NCBI RefSeq assembly: GCF_025685565.1
Contig: NZ_JAGSYE010000003.1
Span: 930,001-994,000, forward strand
From: Granulicella aggregans
GTDB lineage: Bacteria > Acidobacteriota > Terriglobia > Terriglobales > Acidobacteriaceae
DNA: 64,000 bases
Reading direction: 5' to 3'
Shown: in pieces, positions 18,897 to 28,400 of the stretch
Numbering within the stretch: the stretch's first letter is position 1
Layout of the letters: each line of letters begins with the position of its first letter
Program-made: the position numbers and the translations under genes
Notes under the pieces: generated by a model
What the model saw: the letters and a program-made list of their open reading frames with translations, nothing else
What the model was told of the DNA's origin: nothing
The model's database searches: none

Positions 18897-19344
18897 CGGC
18901 CCGCTCTCTCGATGCCTTGATATGAATCCAAGCCTCTCTACCAGCTTCCGAAATAAACCATCCCTGAGGGCTTGCGGTGACCTCACCTCGATCGTGATTC
19001 ATCTTACTTAGCACGGCAGAAATGTTTCCTGCGAAGCTCTTGCCCCCTGATGTCATACCCCCAGCTAATAGAGCTTCCGCAATCTCGCCCGTGGTCATCG
19101 GGCCTGTAGCGTCTTCCGACAACAACGCAAGGATTCCCCATCGGTTGCTCATACCCGTGTATTTGCCATTGACGACAATCGGAAGGAATGTTTGGCTATC
19201 TTTCCGAGCCGCAATTTCTTCAGGCGGCATAAGTCGGCGCAATGCCGCAACGGCAGTATCAATCTCTCCGATTTTGAATTGCAACTGGTCTTTCTGCTTC
19301 AGCAGATCTCCCAGCACAGCACGGTACTGCTCAAGATTCGCCAT
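18862..19344 (-). CDS. Coiled-coil plus winged-helix-like protein, passenger gene of the IS1-family element
   Basis: 160 aa. Residues ~1-45 form a likely coiled coil (LEQYRAVLGDLLKQKDQLQF, then TAVAALRRLM). Residues ~70-150 look like a winged helix: WGILALLSEDATGPMTTGEI, an SGGKSFAGNISAVLSKM recognition-helix-like segment and GWFISEAGREAWIH. A DNA-binding regulator is a reasonable guess. The second in-frame ATG (19344) has AAAGAG before it; an ATG five codons earlier is the alternative. It reads away from the transposase gene. Confidence 0.65.
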   Translation of the reverse strand: MANLEQYRAVLGDLLKQKDQLQFKIGEIDTAVAALRRLMPPEEIAARKDSQTFLPIVVNGKYTGMSNRWGILALLSEDATGPMTTGEIAEALLAGGMTSGGKSFAGNISAVLSKMNHDRGEVTASPQGWFISEAGREAWIHIKASRERAVTADSSLPTVQ

Positions 19345-19659
19345 GTTCTTCTCTTTCATTTGGCCCGCTTCCGTGTTAATCTTGTGAAGAGGTTAGGGCG
19401 CTGCGTATATAGGCAACGCCCCTTGTCCGCACACCTCAGCAGTGCGCTTGGAGTGGTATCTTCCGTACCATTTCTGCACCTGTTCTTTCCGCCGGTTGAG
19501 GGACGCCGACCAAGCGATTTACCCCTCTACCAACTGCATATGAATACTGTAGCACAGACGGGTTGCCAAAGCGCAACCCGTTTTTACGTTTGGCGCAACT
19601 TCCACAAATGCGGTATTTCATAGTTGCCAAACTGAGCAAAATGCTTGATAGTAATACCT
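19345..19659. other. Non-coding region between passenger gene and transposase
   Basis: 315 bp with no convincing gene. It holds a terminator-like hairpin (listed separately) and must contain the transposase promoter and the promoter of the leftward winged-helix gene. Confidence 0.6.
19559..19585 (+). terminator. Rho-independent terminator-like hairpin upstream of the transposase
   Basis: An 8-bp GC-rich stem (CGGGTTGC / GCAACCCG) with a 6-base loop is followed by five T on the + strand. Placed 75 bp before the transposase start, it would block read-through into the transposase, a known way for insertion sequences to limit their own activity. Confidence 0.7.
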
Positions 19660-20517
19660 ATGAACACGCTGACGATCTCCGACCGAACCCGCATCGTATC
19701 CGCGCTGGTAGAAGGCAATAGCATCCGCGCAATCGCCCGCATGACTGGCTTCTCATCGAACACGATTACGAAGCTCCTGGTTGATCTGGGTACGGCCTGC
19801 GATGCTTACCACGATAAGAACGTCCGCAACGTGCAGTCCAAGCGCGTGCAGTGCGATGAAATCTGGAGTTTCGTGGGCGCAAAGGCGAAGAATGTACCGC
19901 GTGAGAAGGATGGAGAGTGGGGAGATGTTTGGACGTGGACGGCCCTTGATGCCGACACGAAGCTAATGATCTCGTATGCGGTAGGAAATCGCGGAGCGGA
20001 GACCGCGAAGTATTTCATGGAGGACTTGGCATTGCGAGTCGCTACCCGCATCCAGATCACCACCGATGGACACAAGGTATATGCCAATGCCATCGAAGGT
20101 GCATTCGGAGCGGATGTTGACTACGCGATGCTCATAAAGCTCTACGGCAATGACTCGTTTGATCGCCGCTACAGTACCGGCAACTGCATTGGCACCCAGA
20201 CCGCAGTAATCAGCGGCAACCCTGATCCTGACCACATCTCCACCAGCTACGTAGAGCGCCAGAACCTAACCATGCGGATGTCCATGCGCCGGTTTACGCG
20301 CCTCACAAATGCCTTCTCAAAGAAGGTGGACAACCACGTTGCTGCAATCGCCCTGCACTTCATGCATTACAACTTCTGCCGGGTGCACAAGACGCTGCGC
20401 GTTACGCCTGCAATGGAGGCGGGTATTTCAGGGCATGTTTGGTCGATTGAAGAGCTTGTAGCAATCATGCCGGAGCCGGTTGCGAAGAAGCGGGGTGAAT
20501 ACAAGAAAAAGGGGTAA
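19660..20517 (+). CDS. IS1-family DDE transposase
   Basis: 285 aa in one uninterrupted frame, with no frameshift as in classical IS1. An N-terminal HTH (GNSIRAIARMTGFSSNTITK) precedes a DDE domain: Asp66 in QCDEIWSFVG, Asp136 in ITTDGHKVY and Glu199 in SYVERQNLTMRM. The DVWTWTALDADTKLM segment is typical of the single-ORF IS1 subgroup. Start taken at MNTLTISD (19660); five upstream in-frame codons are possible. The protease gene begins 22 bp after the stop on the same strand, so the two may be co-transcribed. Confidence 0.92.
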   Translation: MNTLTISDRTRIVSALVEGNSIRAIARMTGFSSNTITKLLVDLGTACDAYHDKNVRNVQSKRVQCDEIWSFVGAKAKNVPREKDGEWGDVWTWTALDADTKLMISYAVGNRGAETAKYFMEDLALRVATRIQITTDGHKVYANAIEGAFGADVDYAMLIKLYGNDSFDRRYSTGNCIGTQTAVISGNPDPDHISTSYVERQNLTMRMSMRRFTRLTNAFSKKVDNHVAAIALHFMHYNFCRVHKTLRVTPAMEAGISGHVWSIEELVAIMPEPVAKKRGEYKKKG

Positions 20518-20539
20518 TGGCGGCGACGGCGTAGTATCT

Positions 20540-21469
20540 ATGACAATGAGATCGCTCGTCTTCAAAATCGCCATAGGTTTGTGTTTTGCGCCGAACTGCT
20601 TTGCCCAGCTATACAGTCCGGAGCTAGCTACAGACACTGATATTTTGCATAGCATTAGGCGCTCAACAGTATCCATTGGCCTTCATGCGAAAGAGGGAGA
20701 AGTCACTCATTTCGTGACCGTGGGATCAGCGGTTATCGTTTCACTGGACGGTGGTCATAATTGCTTGCTTTCGGCAAAGCATGTTTTCTCTAATCCGGAG
20801 ATTGGATATACCCCGACTCAGGTATTCGTTCGGTTACCTAAAGATGAACCGCAAGCGAAGGAAGACTTGGGCTTGCCTCTTACTCTCTATGGCCCGCGCG
20901 GTGATCCGCTTTGGATGGGGGCAGCTGACGGCGCAGATTTAGCCGTATCCCCAATGCCCAATACGTTGGGAGCCAAGGACGTTCATTCAATACCCATAAC
21001 CGATTTTGGGGATGCTGATGACCTATTCCAAGGGTCTACCGTGGTCGTTCTCGGATATGCCGAACTGCTAGGACCGGACTATCAGACCACTCCTATCGCG
21101 CGAAACGGAATTGTGGCTTGGACAAATCCCGAAGGCCCGCTAGATCATACGTTTTTGGTGGACGCAAATGTTTTCAGCGGAAACAGCGGAGGCCCAGTCT
21201 TTCACTTGCCAACCGGAATGAATCGCAAGGGGCAAATCGGGGGCGGTGGGCGAATCCATCTGATCGGTATCGTTTCCAAGGACGCATATGAAGAAGCCCC
21301 CATACATGCTGGCTCGTCTCCAGCGACTTCGTTGGATCAAGCGACGGGCAAAATGATTCCTTTCACGGCCAAAGTGCTAAACATAGGCGGTATCGGGATC
21401 ATCGAACCAGTTTCAAAAGCTAAGAAGTTGGTCATGGATTTTCTCGCTCCCCACACTCCCCATATCTGA
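20540..21469 (+). CDS. Secreted trypsin-like serine protease, passenger gene of the IS1-family element
   Basis: 309 aa with a signal peptide (MTMRSLVFKIAIGLCFAPNC, cut near CFAQ). A complete chymotrypsin-fold triad is visible: His81 in LLSAKHVF, Asp133 in GADLAVSP and Ser216 in FSGNSGGPVF. No PDZ domain or membrane anchor is seen. It resembles general trypsin-like peptidases of the HtrA/V8 type, with unknown substrate. It starts 22 bp after the transposase stop and ends 1 bp before the right inverted repeat, so it travels with the element. The frame is open 20 codons earlier, but that would hide the signal peptide. Confidence 0.85.
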   Translation: MTMRSLVFKIAIGLCFAPNCFAQLYSPELATDTDILHSIRRSTVSIGLHAKEGEVTHFVTVGSAVIVSLDGGHNCLLSAKHVFSNPEIGYTPTQVFVRLPKDEPQAKEDLGLPLTLYGPRGDPLWMGAADGADLAVSPMPNTLGAKDVHSIPITDFGDADDLFQGSTVVVLGYAELLGPDYQTTPIARNGIVAWTNPEGPLDHTFLVDANVFSGNSGGPVFHLPTGMNRKGQIGGGGRIHLIGIVSKDAYEEAPIHAGSSPATSLDQATGKMIPFTAKVLNIGGIGIIEPVSKAKKLVMDFLAPHTPHI

Positions 21470-21470
21470 T

Positions 21471-21489
21471 TTCAAACTGAGGCACTACC
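21471..21489 (-). repeat. Right terminal inverted repeat of the IS1-family element
   Basis: Inverse of the left end with one mismatch (GGTAGTGCCTCAGTTTGAA on the minus strand). Confidence 0.92.
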
Positions 21490-21497
21490 CACGCCGG
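21490..21497. repeat. Target-site duplication, right copy (CACGCCGG)
   Basis: Identical to 18638-18645, directly outside the right inverted repeat. Confidence 0.9.
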
Positions 21498-21551
21498 GCA
21501 AAGATTGCGTCTCTTCGCGCCCTCCCATACACTTGAAAGAGTCCCGGTAAC

Positions 21552-21628
<77 letters not shown>

Positions 21629-21653
21629 CACCCTCTTCCTGTATCCGGGACTT

Positions 21654-23090
21654 CTAGCAGATTTGAAGTGCCGTGAGACCCAGAAGCGCAGCGATCTTTC
21701 TGATCTGGCTGGCTTGATGGCCAAGACCTATCGCGCAATGGTGAGCGGGACCATGCGAGTTCCACGTCTCCGCAAATCCGCGCGCGCCTAGCGGAAACCT
21801 GTATCGACTATTTGTGTTGCCAATCTGCAGGATCGGTCCCGGGACGCTCTCTCCCTCCGCCATCAGCAGCATAAAGCCGCAGCTCTTGTCCTCTACGACG
21901 GAGAGCAGCGTCACTGGTCCGTGCTTGACGGACATCTCCACCGATAGCCCTGCGCCCACCTTGCCATGATAGACAGTCAGCGGACGGACTTTGATCTTCC
22001 CTTCTGCCACTCCGATGTGGCCGGGGCCATCATGCCCCATCAGCACAAGATCCTCGTTGAAGTCCATCGCGTAGTACTCCGTGAACGAACCTCCACAGCC
22101 AAGCAGGTCCATGATCTTCATGGCGATCACATTCTTGACCTCGTACTCGCCCGCTACGGGGACTCCACGCCCAGTGAGCATCGATGTTCCAAGAATGATG
22201 GAGCTCATCATCTTATAATTTTCCGCAACACCACTCCCCTTGTAGTAGTAGGCCATTAGGTCGAGATCTTTATCCCGCACCAGCGCGTCCAGCGCGACGG
22301 AGGTTCGCGCCGCCCGGGCCAGTTCGACGTCGCTGCAATCCTCTCCGACCGAGAAGAACTCGCGGAACTCCGCAAGCTTTCCTTCGAGAGAGGATTCGCT
22401 CACTTCCCTTCGCCTGGCTGTAAGCTCGTCCACTTCAAGAATCTCGATGTGCAGATTAAACCTGCCGCTCACCTGGACAAGATCCGTGGCAATGTCCAAC
22501 ATCCCACCGTAGTAGTGGCCCATCAGGCCAAGGCGGCTGTGTGCGAGCGCGTGAACGACTTCAGCCGCGCGCAGCCACTCCTCCAACTCCATCCAACAGG
22601 GCGGATCGTTGCGAAGCATGCCGGTGATCTGATGAAAGGGAATATCCAGGCGGCGGAGCACATTCGCGATCTCCGGCACCGGGCAGGCACTGCAATAAGC
22701 CAGCCAATCGCCCGTCATCGCGGTACGATCTTCCATGGCGTTGAACCGCTCGTAATCGATCGCCGCTTCAGGCTGAAGATTCAAAAGGATCACGGGCACC
22801 TTGGCCCTCTTGATAACAGGCAACACTGTGGACGACAGCGCGTAGGTCGTAACGTAGACGAGCAGGATGTCGATGTCCTCGCGGCGGCATCGGTGGGCGG
22901 CATCGAGCGCAACCTCCGGAGTGTCGACCAGCCCAAGGTTCACGATCTCGCGCGACTCGGCAGCAACCATATCTGCGGCCTCGTGAAGATAGCCCAGTAG
23001 ACGCGCCTCAAGTCCTTCAAACTGCGACCAGTACGCCTCCAAGCCAAGCCCAACCAGTCCCACACGAAGCTTTCGATACTCACTCTGCAT
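21654..23090 (-). CDS. L-arabinose/L-fucose isomerase-like protein (AraA fold)
   Basis: 478 aa, near the size of bacterial arabinose isomerases. The probable metal ligands of the AraA family are in place: Glu in VAGEYEVKN, Glu in SFTEYYAMDF, His in MGHDGPGH and His in HGPAHHCAIGLGH. Overall similarity to true AraA looks low, so it belongs to the broader fucose/arabinose isomerase-like group, whose substrates vary. It would convert an aldose to a ketose in the cytoplasm. The ATG at 23090 is preceded by GAGGGAG. Its upstream region abuts the left end of the decayed integrative element. No kinase or aldolase lies beside it. Confidence 0.82.
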   Translation of the reverse strand: MQSEYRKLRVGLVGLGLEAYWSQFEGLEARLLGYLHEAADMVAAESREIVNLGLVDTPEVALDAAHRCRREDIDILLVYVTTYALSSTVLPVIKRAKVPVILLNLQPEAAIDYERFNAMEDRTAMTGDWLAYCSACPVPEIANVLRRLDIPFHQITGMLRNDPPCWMELEEWLRAAEVVHALAHSRLGLMGHYYGGMLDIATDLVQVSGRFNLHIEILEVDELTARRREVSESSLEGKLAEFREFFSVGEDCSDVELARAARTSVALDALVRDKDLDLMAYYYKGSGVAENYKMMSSIILGTSMLTGRGVPVAGEYEVKNVIAMKIMDLLGCGGSFTEYYAMDFNEDLVLMGHDGPGHIGVAEGKIKVRPLTVYHGKVGAGLSVEMSVKHGPVTLLSVVEDKSCGFMLLMAEGESVPGPILQIGNTNSRYRFPLGARGFAETWNSHGPAHHCAIGLGHQASQIRKIAALLGLTALQIC

Positions 23091-23565
23091 GCTCTCCCTC
23101 TTTGAACACACCCATTAGATCAGAGACACTCCCTCACGAGAATTCAGGGAATGATCTTAGAAGGAGAGATACGGGACGACACCGAGTAATCCTTGCGCCA
23201 AGCATTTTCAAGTAGATATACCCGGCCGAGCGTCTCTGAGTGTCTCCCATCGACACTCAGGAATGCTGGGATTGACGACACGGTCACTACACAAACAACG
23301 ACGCAAGCTGCGCGGTACAGTCTCTTCGCCTCGACGCCGCACACAGCCCGTCGATCGCTGCGCAATGAGGAAGAGTTATGAGGGTTACTATTTCTTGATT
23401 TTCTAGTTGAAAAAAAACTGGGACCGGGATAAAGTTGTCGCCCAAGTACCATCATCTTTTCTGTGTTCGCGTCGAACCGCTGGCGGCACGATACAAACTG
23501 TGGCGTCTTTATGTTGTTGCCATTGTCTTCACGAATTGGGCCCTTGCAATTCTGAGGAGCGATCA
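23091..23565. other. 475-bp non-coding region holding the left end of the decayed element
   Basis: Contains the isomerase promoter (23091-23139), the element-end repeat (23140-23306) and about 260 bp that should hold the promoter of the four-gene operon. No gene is supported. Confidence 0.6.
23140..23306 (+). repeat. Left-end sequence of the decayed element, with degenerate arm-type repeats
   Basis: Aligns along its length with 46788-46954, starting with the shared GAATTCAGGGAATGA. Three degenerate ACGACACAA units start at 23275, 23286 and 23298, the same 11- and 12-bp spacing as in the intact element. Confidence 0.8.
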
Positions 23566-25404
23566 ATGCGAACAATCGGCCGCCGCGACTATGAGAAAAG
23601 TCTATTCAGGGGCATAGACGACTACTGGAACGGATCCACGCTTGTCGGTGATAGCAATGCAGGTGTGGTTGCGCACCTTCAGCAGCACGCGCTGACAAAT
23701 TGGCAGAGGCTAATCGGCATTCGGCTCGACGCCGCTAGCTGGTGGTCGCGGGTGTTGATCCTGCAGCGCGCGGGGATCGCTGCCGAACGCGCCGGCAACT
23801 GGATTGCGGCGGACTTCTACTTCGAGGAAGTTGTCAATCAGGTTAGGAGAGCGGCACCGGCACACCCTTCCTGGGCTTTTTTGGCCGCTCAGGTGACAGG
23901 GCAGCCAGACGCGCCGATGACTCCGGCAGCTATGCGCCTGATAGCCATCCAGGAGCTATTTATTGACATGCACTGCGGGTTTTACAACGGGTATGTGACG
24001 CTGCCCGACACAGGGGCCGAAGTCCAGCGCGCTGCTTTTGGCCGTCGAAATGCTCACTTGGCGCAGATTACGCGATATGTTGAGATTTCGGATGCATCGC
24101 AGAGCACGCGATGCGACCTCTTGGCACCAGCAATGGAGGATAAGGCATTCGCAGCGAAGGAGGCTGGGGACTGGGTGACTGCGACGACGGCAGCGACGGA
24201 ACTAGTTCGAATGTTCCCGGAGGAATCGCGGTTCGTAGAGTTGCTAGCAGGTGTGTATTTCGGACAGGCTCTATCAAAGATGTCGAAGGGAGAGGACGAT
24301 AGCAGCTGTCGCAGAGATGCATCCGTCCTGGCTGACTACGCACAGATGCTGGACAAACTCGTCGCGGACAAGCCCGAGTGTCTGGCAGCCTATGACTTTG
24401 CGTCGCAGCTCCACCACATCCGCGCTGTCAGATTGGCGAATGGCGACCTTGTGGCAGTAGCGATGACGGAGATTTATAAGGCCCGGGCGTACTGGCCGGG
24501 ACTGGACTTCACAGAAGATATAGCAGCGATCCGGACCCGCATCGAGCAGACCCAGATGCAGGCGGCGCAGCAGGAGGCGATGCTGCGCAAGAACAGCCGC
24601 ATGTCATTAACAGAGAGTGGTGTGCGGGTGAGGGAGCAAGCAAAGCTCGGGGTCGGGCCTGCCGAGGAATTCGCCAAATCGGCCCAAGTGGCGAAGCTCG
24701 CAAAGGCCTGGGAGAGCGCACAGCTACGAGCGTTTTGGCGACGGGTTGGGCTGCCGGTTCCTGAGGCAAACTGGGACGAAAAAGCGCAAAAGCTGCTGCA
24801 GGCGATCTCAAGTGTGCGAGCCAAAACTGCGGACGGAGCGTCGTTTGGACCGCTTTGGGATTCGGTTGCGCGTGGCGATGAGGATTTAGCATCGATTGAC
24901 CCCGCAAAAGTGCAAGAATTTGTTGCGCCTTTGGACGGTGGGGTTCCAATCCCGCCTCCGATACCTGCACCTGTGCCCGTGCTGCGAGTGACTCCTGTGC
25001 CGAAGAACAAGGGCAGCGAACCCTTCGGGTACTGGGTGTTCAGTCGGCGCAATCCGGGACTGAAGGCAGTCGGAGCGCTGGCGCTCATGCTGCTACTGAC
25101 AGCTATCGTCCTGGGAAGCTGGCATGGATTCGAGGGGTACCGGCGTGACCAGGCGTGGGCGGAGATTCGCCGGACGACCGAGTCGGGCGACGATCTGGGG
25201 CGGGTAGAGGCTTGTGAACGCTTCTTCTCGACATCACCCTCGCCCGTTGACCCGCGCAACGCGGAGGCTCGCGAGGCGCTGGCTTCCTCTCTGACCCGCT
25301 GGTTTGCCACGTTGCCAGGCAAACCGGACGGCACCGCTCTCGATCACGTTCAGCGCTATCGCGAAATCTCAGCGAAATGGCAAAGCCAGGGAGGCACCCT
25401 ATGA
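23566..25404 (+). CDS. Unknown helical protein with C-terminal membrane segment (operon gene 1)
   Basis: 612 aa; family not recognised. Residues 1-~330 are rich in helix pairs like TPR-type solenoids (ERAGNWIAADFYFEEVV, AKEAGDWVTATTAATELVRM). A proline-rich linker (PPPIPAPVPVLRVTPVP, ~465-485) precedes one strong transmembrane helix at about 498-521 (AVGALALMLLLTAIVLGSW), then ~90 residues with another helical-repeat look. It probably sits in the inner membrane with the bulk in the cytoplasm. The ATG at 23566 has GAGGAG seven bases before it; the open frame upstream lacks protein character. Its stop overlaps the start of the next gene (ATGA), so the two are translationally coupled. Confidence 0.8.
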   Translation: MRTIGRRDYEKSLFRGIDDYWNGSTLVGDSNAGVVAHLQQHALTNWQRLIGIRLDAASWWSRVLILQRAGIAAERAGNWIAADFYFEEVVNQVRRAAPAHPSWAFLAAQVTGQPDAPMTPAAMRLIAIQELFIDMHCGFYNGYVTLPDTGAEVQRAAFGRRNAHLAQITRYVEISDASQSTRCDLLAPAMEDKAFAAKEAGDWVTATTAATELVRMFPEESRFVELLAGVYFGQALSKMSKGEDDSSCRRDASVLADYAQMLDKLVADKPECLAAYDFASQLHHIRAVRLANGDLVAVAMTEIYKARAYWPGLDFTEDIAAIRTRIEQTQMQAAQQEAMLRKNSRMSLTESGVRVREQAKLGVGPAEEFAKSAQVAKLAKAWESAQLRAFWRRVGLPVPEANWDEKAQKLLQAISSVRAKTADGASFGPLWDSVARGDEDLASIDPAKVQEFVAPLDGGVPIPPPIPAPVPVLRVTPVPKNKGSEPFGYWVFSRRNPGLKAVGALALMLLLTAIVLGSWHGFEGYRRDQAWAEIRRTTESGDDLGRVEACERFFSTSPSPVDPRNAEAREALASSLTRWFATLPGKPDGTALDHVQRYREISAKWQSQGGTL

Positions 25405-28400
25405 AACGCATTCTTTGGATCGCCAGCGGTATCGTCATCGTTTTCTGCGGCATTTATACAATTCGCATTGTGAGCAATTGGAATGAGGTCGATGACGCCA
25501 CGACGTCGACCCCGTTTGCGCAGTTTGCGATCGGGCACGAGCGGAATGTGGACTTCGACTGGGCGAATACGTCGCTGCAGCGGTTCACCTCCCGCGAACG
25601 CCGGGACCAGGCATTGGACTGGATCTTGCTGTCTGTGTTGTCACAGTCAGGGTTGAGCACGCCCGAGATTGACCAAGCCACATTCGATATGCCGCCCGCG
25701 CGGGTCGGTTATTTGCAGCCGATCGCTTCCTTTGAGTACGGGCTTACGCGCTCGCGTTCGCTAAGCCGCGGACGTGTGATCGCCTTGGTACCGGCGGCGG
25801 ATAGCCCCAGCCGCGCACTCGATCTGGCACAGATAGCGGATGAGCAGCGCAAGAACACCGGCAATATTCCGAAAACTCTAATGGTTTTCGAATATCACCT
25901 GGATCCAGACGCGAATGGCGCACGGTTCAAGCGTTTGGATGATGTGGATGGTGCGTCCCTGTTCACGGAAGCAGCAGGCTATCACCACGCGCGGGTGAGT
26001 AACGAGCAAGACTTCATCGACTTTCTGAAAACCACGGACGACCTGACCTATGTATCGATGAATGAGGGTTATTTGACACTGGGCGGTCGACATCTCGGGA
26101 AGCTTTCAAAACCCATTACAGAAGATGATGTGGCCGCACTTTGGCAGTCAGCAAAGGAACTGAAAGAGGCCCGTGCAGAGGTAGCAGCCTTCAAGTCAAA
26201 GTGGGAGTCGATGACCTACCGGACCGAGTCGGAGAAGGCACGGCTGGACGCTGAATATGACGCCGAGTATGCGAAGCTGTCGCAGCGGCTGCCGCCAGAG
26301 CGCCGGGTCGAGGGAAGCGGGTTCTCTCTCGACCCGACCTTTGACTACTCGAAGCTACAGGCGCTCTTCTTTGGTCATGAAGCGGAGATATTGGCGATCG
26401 GCGGAGGAACGCCTTCCGACATGAAGAAGGTGCAGGCCGGGTTGCGCAAGCGCAGCAGCGATGCCATGTACGAGTATCTGGAGCAAGTCCGTACGCGTCC
26501 AGAGGGGGGAGGAGAAAGAGCCGCCGATAAGCTGCGCGATATGATCGAGCCGTACCGTTTCCAGGCCGCGCGCTACGATGGGGCACTGCAGGGCACACAA
26601 GTCGGGATGACGCTCTTCTACACGGACCTGTTGGCAAAGCTAAAGGCGATTGAATACTGGAAAGGCGAACCGGTTGAAGATTTTAGGCCGCTGACCAAGG
26701 TACGTCTGAGCCCGATCTACGAAGAAGAAATTATGCGATTTAGTAACACGCGGCTTTGGTTTGGCACGCAAGACCGAGGATTCCAAAACGCCGGTGACGA
26801 GGTGTTCATTGGGCGGACGGCTACGCGCATCTATGCGGCCTCTGCGAGCGAATTTACACCTGGTAAAGAAAGCGAGCCAAACGCTGAAAGCGCGCAGTTC
26901 CTGGGCTGGTGGAACAACCACTATGACGATGTGGCAAGGTTGGAGCCAGAGTACGAGAGGCTGAACCAGATAATGAAGTGGAGTCTGGCGCTGGCGTTGC
27001 TGGAGCAGAAGAACAATGAATCCCAGTTAGGTTTCCTGGGCGATTATAAAGTCGATCACACGAACTGGTTCCCCAACTGGATCCAAAGGAATCCACAGTT
27101 GAAGTACACGGACTGGGACAACGTAGGATTCTTCAAATCTGTTCCGGAAGGGATTAGAACGGAGTCGCTGCCACTTCTAGTGTCAAGAGATTTCTACTCA
27201 TTTGGCACGATGCACAGTCTGAAGGGCGGGGTCTCGCTGGCAAAAGACGACCTCTTCGTCGAGCGTGCGGCGCTGCCGCGGAATATCGCCTCCAACGAAG
27301 AAGGCGTGCTGCGTAGCGGGTTGAACTACAAGGAATTTAGCAGCGACGCGAAGGTGCTGGAAACACTCGACAAAACAAGCTATGAATTCAACGAGACCGG
27401 TGTCGTCTCTAAGGCGCGTGACGCCGCGAAGTTTCGAGAGGCGGATTCGGAGGTTCGCAACCAGAGCATCGGGCGCACGACGGCGAAGTCCGGTGGCGAC
27501 ATGAAGATCGAGGTCAAGCTGGGCGAGACATCTTTTGGACGCTTTGAGACGTCATCGAAGGGCAACCTGATCAAGGTGCGGTTCCGGGAGATGGAGCTGG
27601 ACCAGGCGCACGGCGTGGCAGAGGAGATCAGCACGGTACTGCGCCAAAATAGCGACCCGAGATTGGTGCTGGCGGGCCGCAGCGACGTGGAGTATGTGAT
27701 GGCGCTCGACTGTGACCACTGCTATGTCGTGAAGTTGCGCGGCGGAGATCATTGGGCAAAGTATGCGCCGGAGAGCCAGCCGAGCGTGTCGCTGCAGGAT
27801 GGCTGGGATGCTCGCGCAGCCGCTATGGAGTCGGATTCGCCGGTCATCAACATTGCCATGCTGGATCGCAACGCTTTATCCGTAGAGATGCGAGGTACAA
27901 ATTTCGTGCACATCGATCCTGGTGCCGGGGGACAGCCGGGAGCGATGGTCCGGCTGACCAATCGTGGCCCCCCTGCGAATGCAACAACCGTTCGCATGGA
28001 GATAAACGGAGTCATGACCGAGGCGCGCTCCGCTTCGGACGGCAGCATCTATGTCCTCAAGGCTGACCTGCCCGAGGCGTTGCAACAAGACGGCAGCGCC
28101 TTCATGGCGGCGATCGAGGATGCAGCGAATCCGAACCAGAAGATTGCACACGCGCTCGAGCAAAACAGGCCAGATCAAGTCTTGAATGACATTCTGAAAG
28201 ATCCTTTTGCGGCGAAGACGCAGATGGACGAGTTCGGTCGCACTGCGTTAGCTGACGCCGACCATGCGCTGGCGGAAGGCAATTTCAATCTTGCGAAGCA
28301 GAAGCTGGACGGTTTTGAGACGCTCAAGGGTCGTTCGCCCGACACGGTCGCTCGCCTCGGAATAGCCGACGTGCACGAAAGACCCGATGTGGCAGTCTCC

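Larger units (their letters stand above)
18646..21489 (+). mobile_element. IS1-family element with three passenger genes (2844 bp)
   Basis: The ends are inverted copies of GGTAGTGCCTCAGTTTCAA (18646-18664) and its near-perfect complement (21471-21489; one mismatch in 19). Outside them the 8 bases CACGCCGG are duplicated (18638-18645 and 21490-21497), the length expected for IS1-family insertion. Inside are a DDE transposase and three genes not needed for transposition. Removing the element and one duplicate restores a continuous sequence between the fuconate dehydratase and tRNA-Val. The intact ends suggest a recent insertion. IS1-family members are usually well under 2 kb, so the size itself is unusual. 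Confidence 0.93.

Noticed and set aside
23407..23565. N-terminal extension of operon gene 1
   Set aside because: The open frame upstream of 23566 begins with a TTG, has no ribosome-binding site and no domain; GAGGAG before the ATG at 23566 is convincing.
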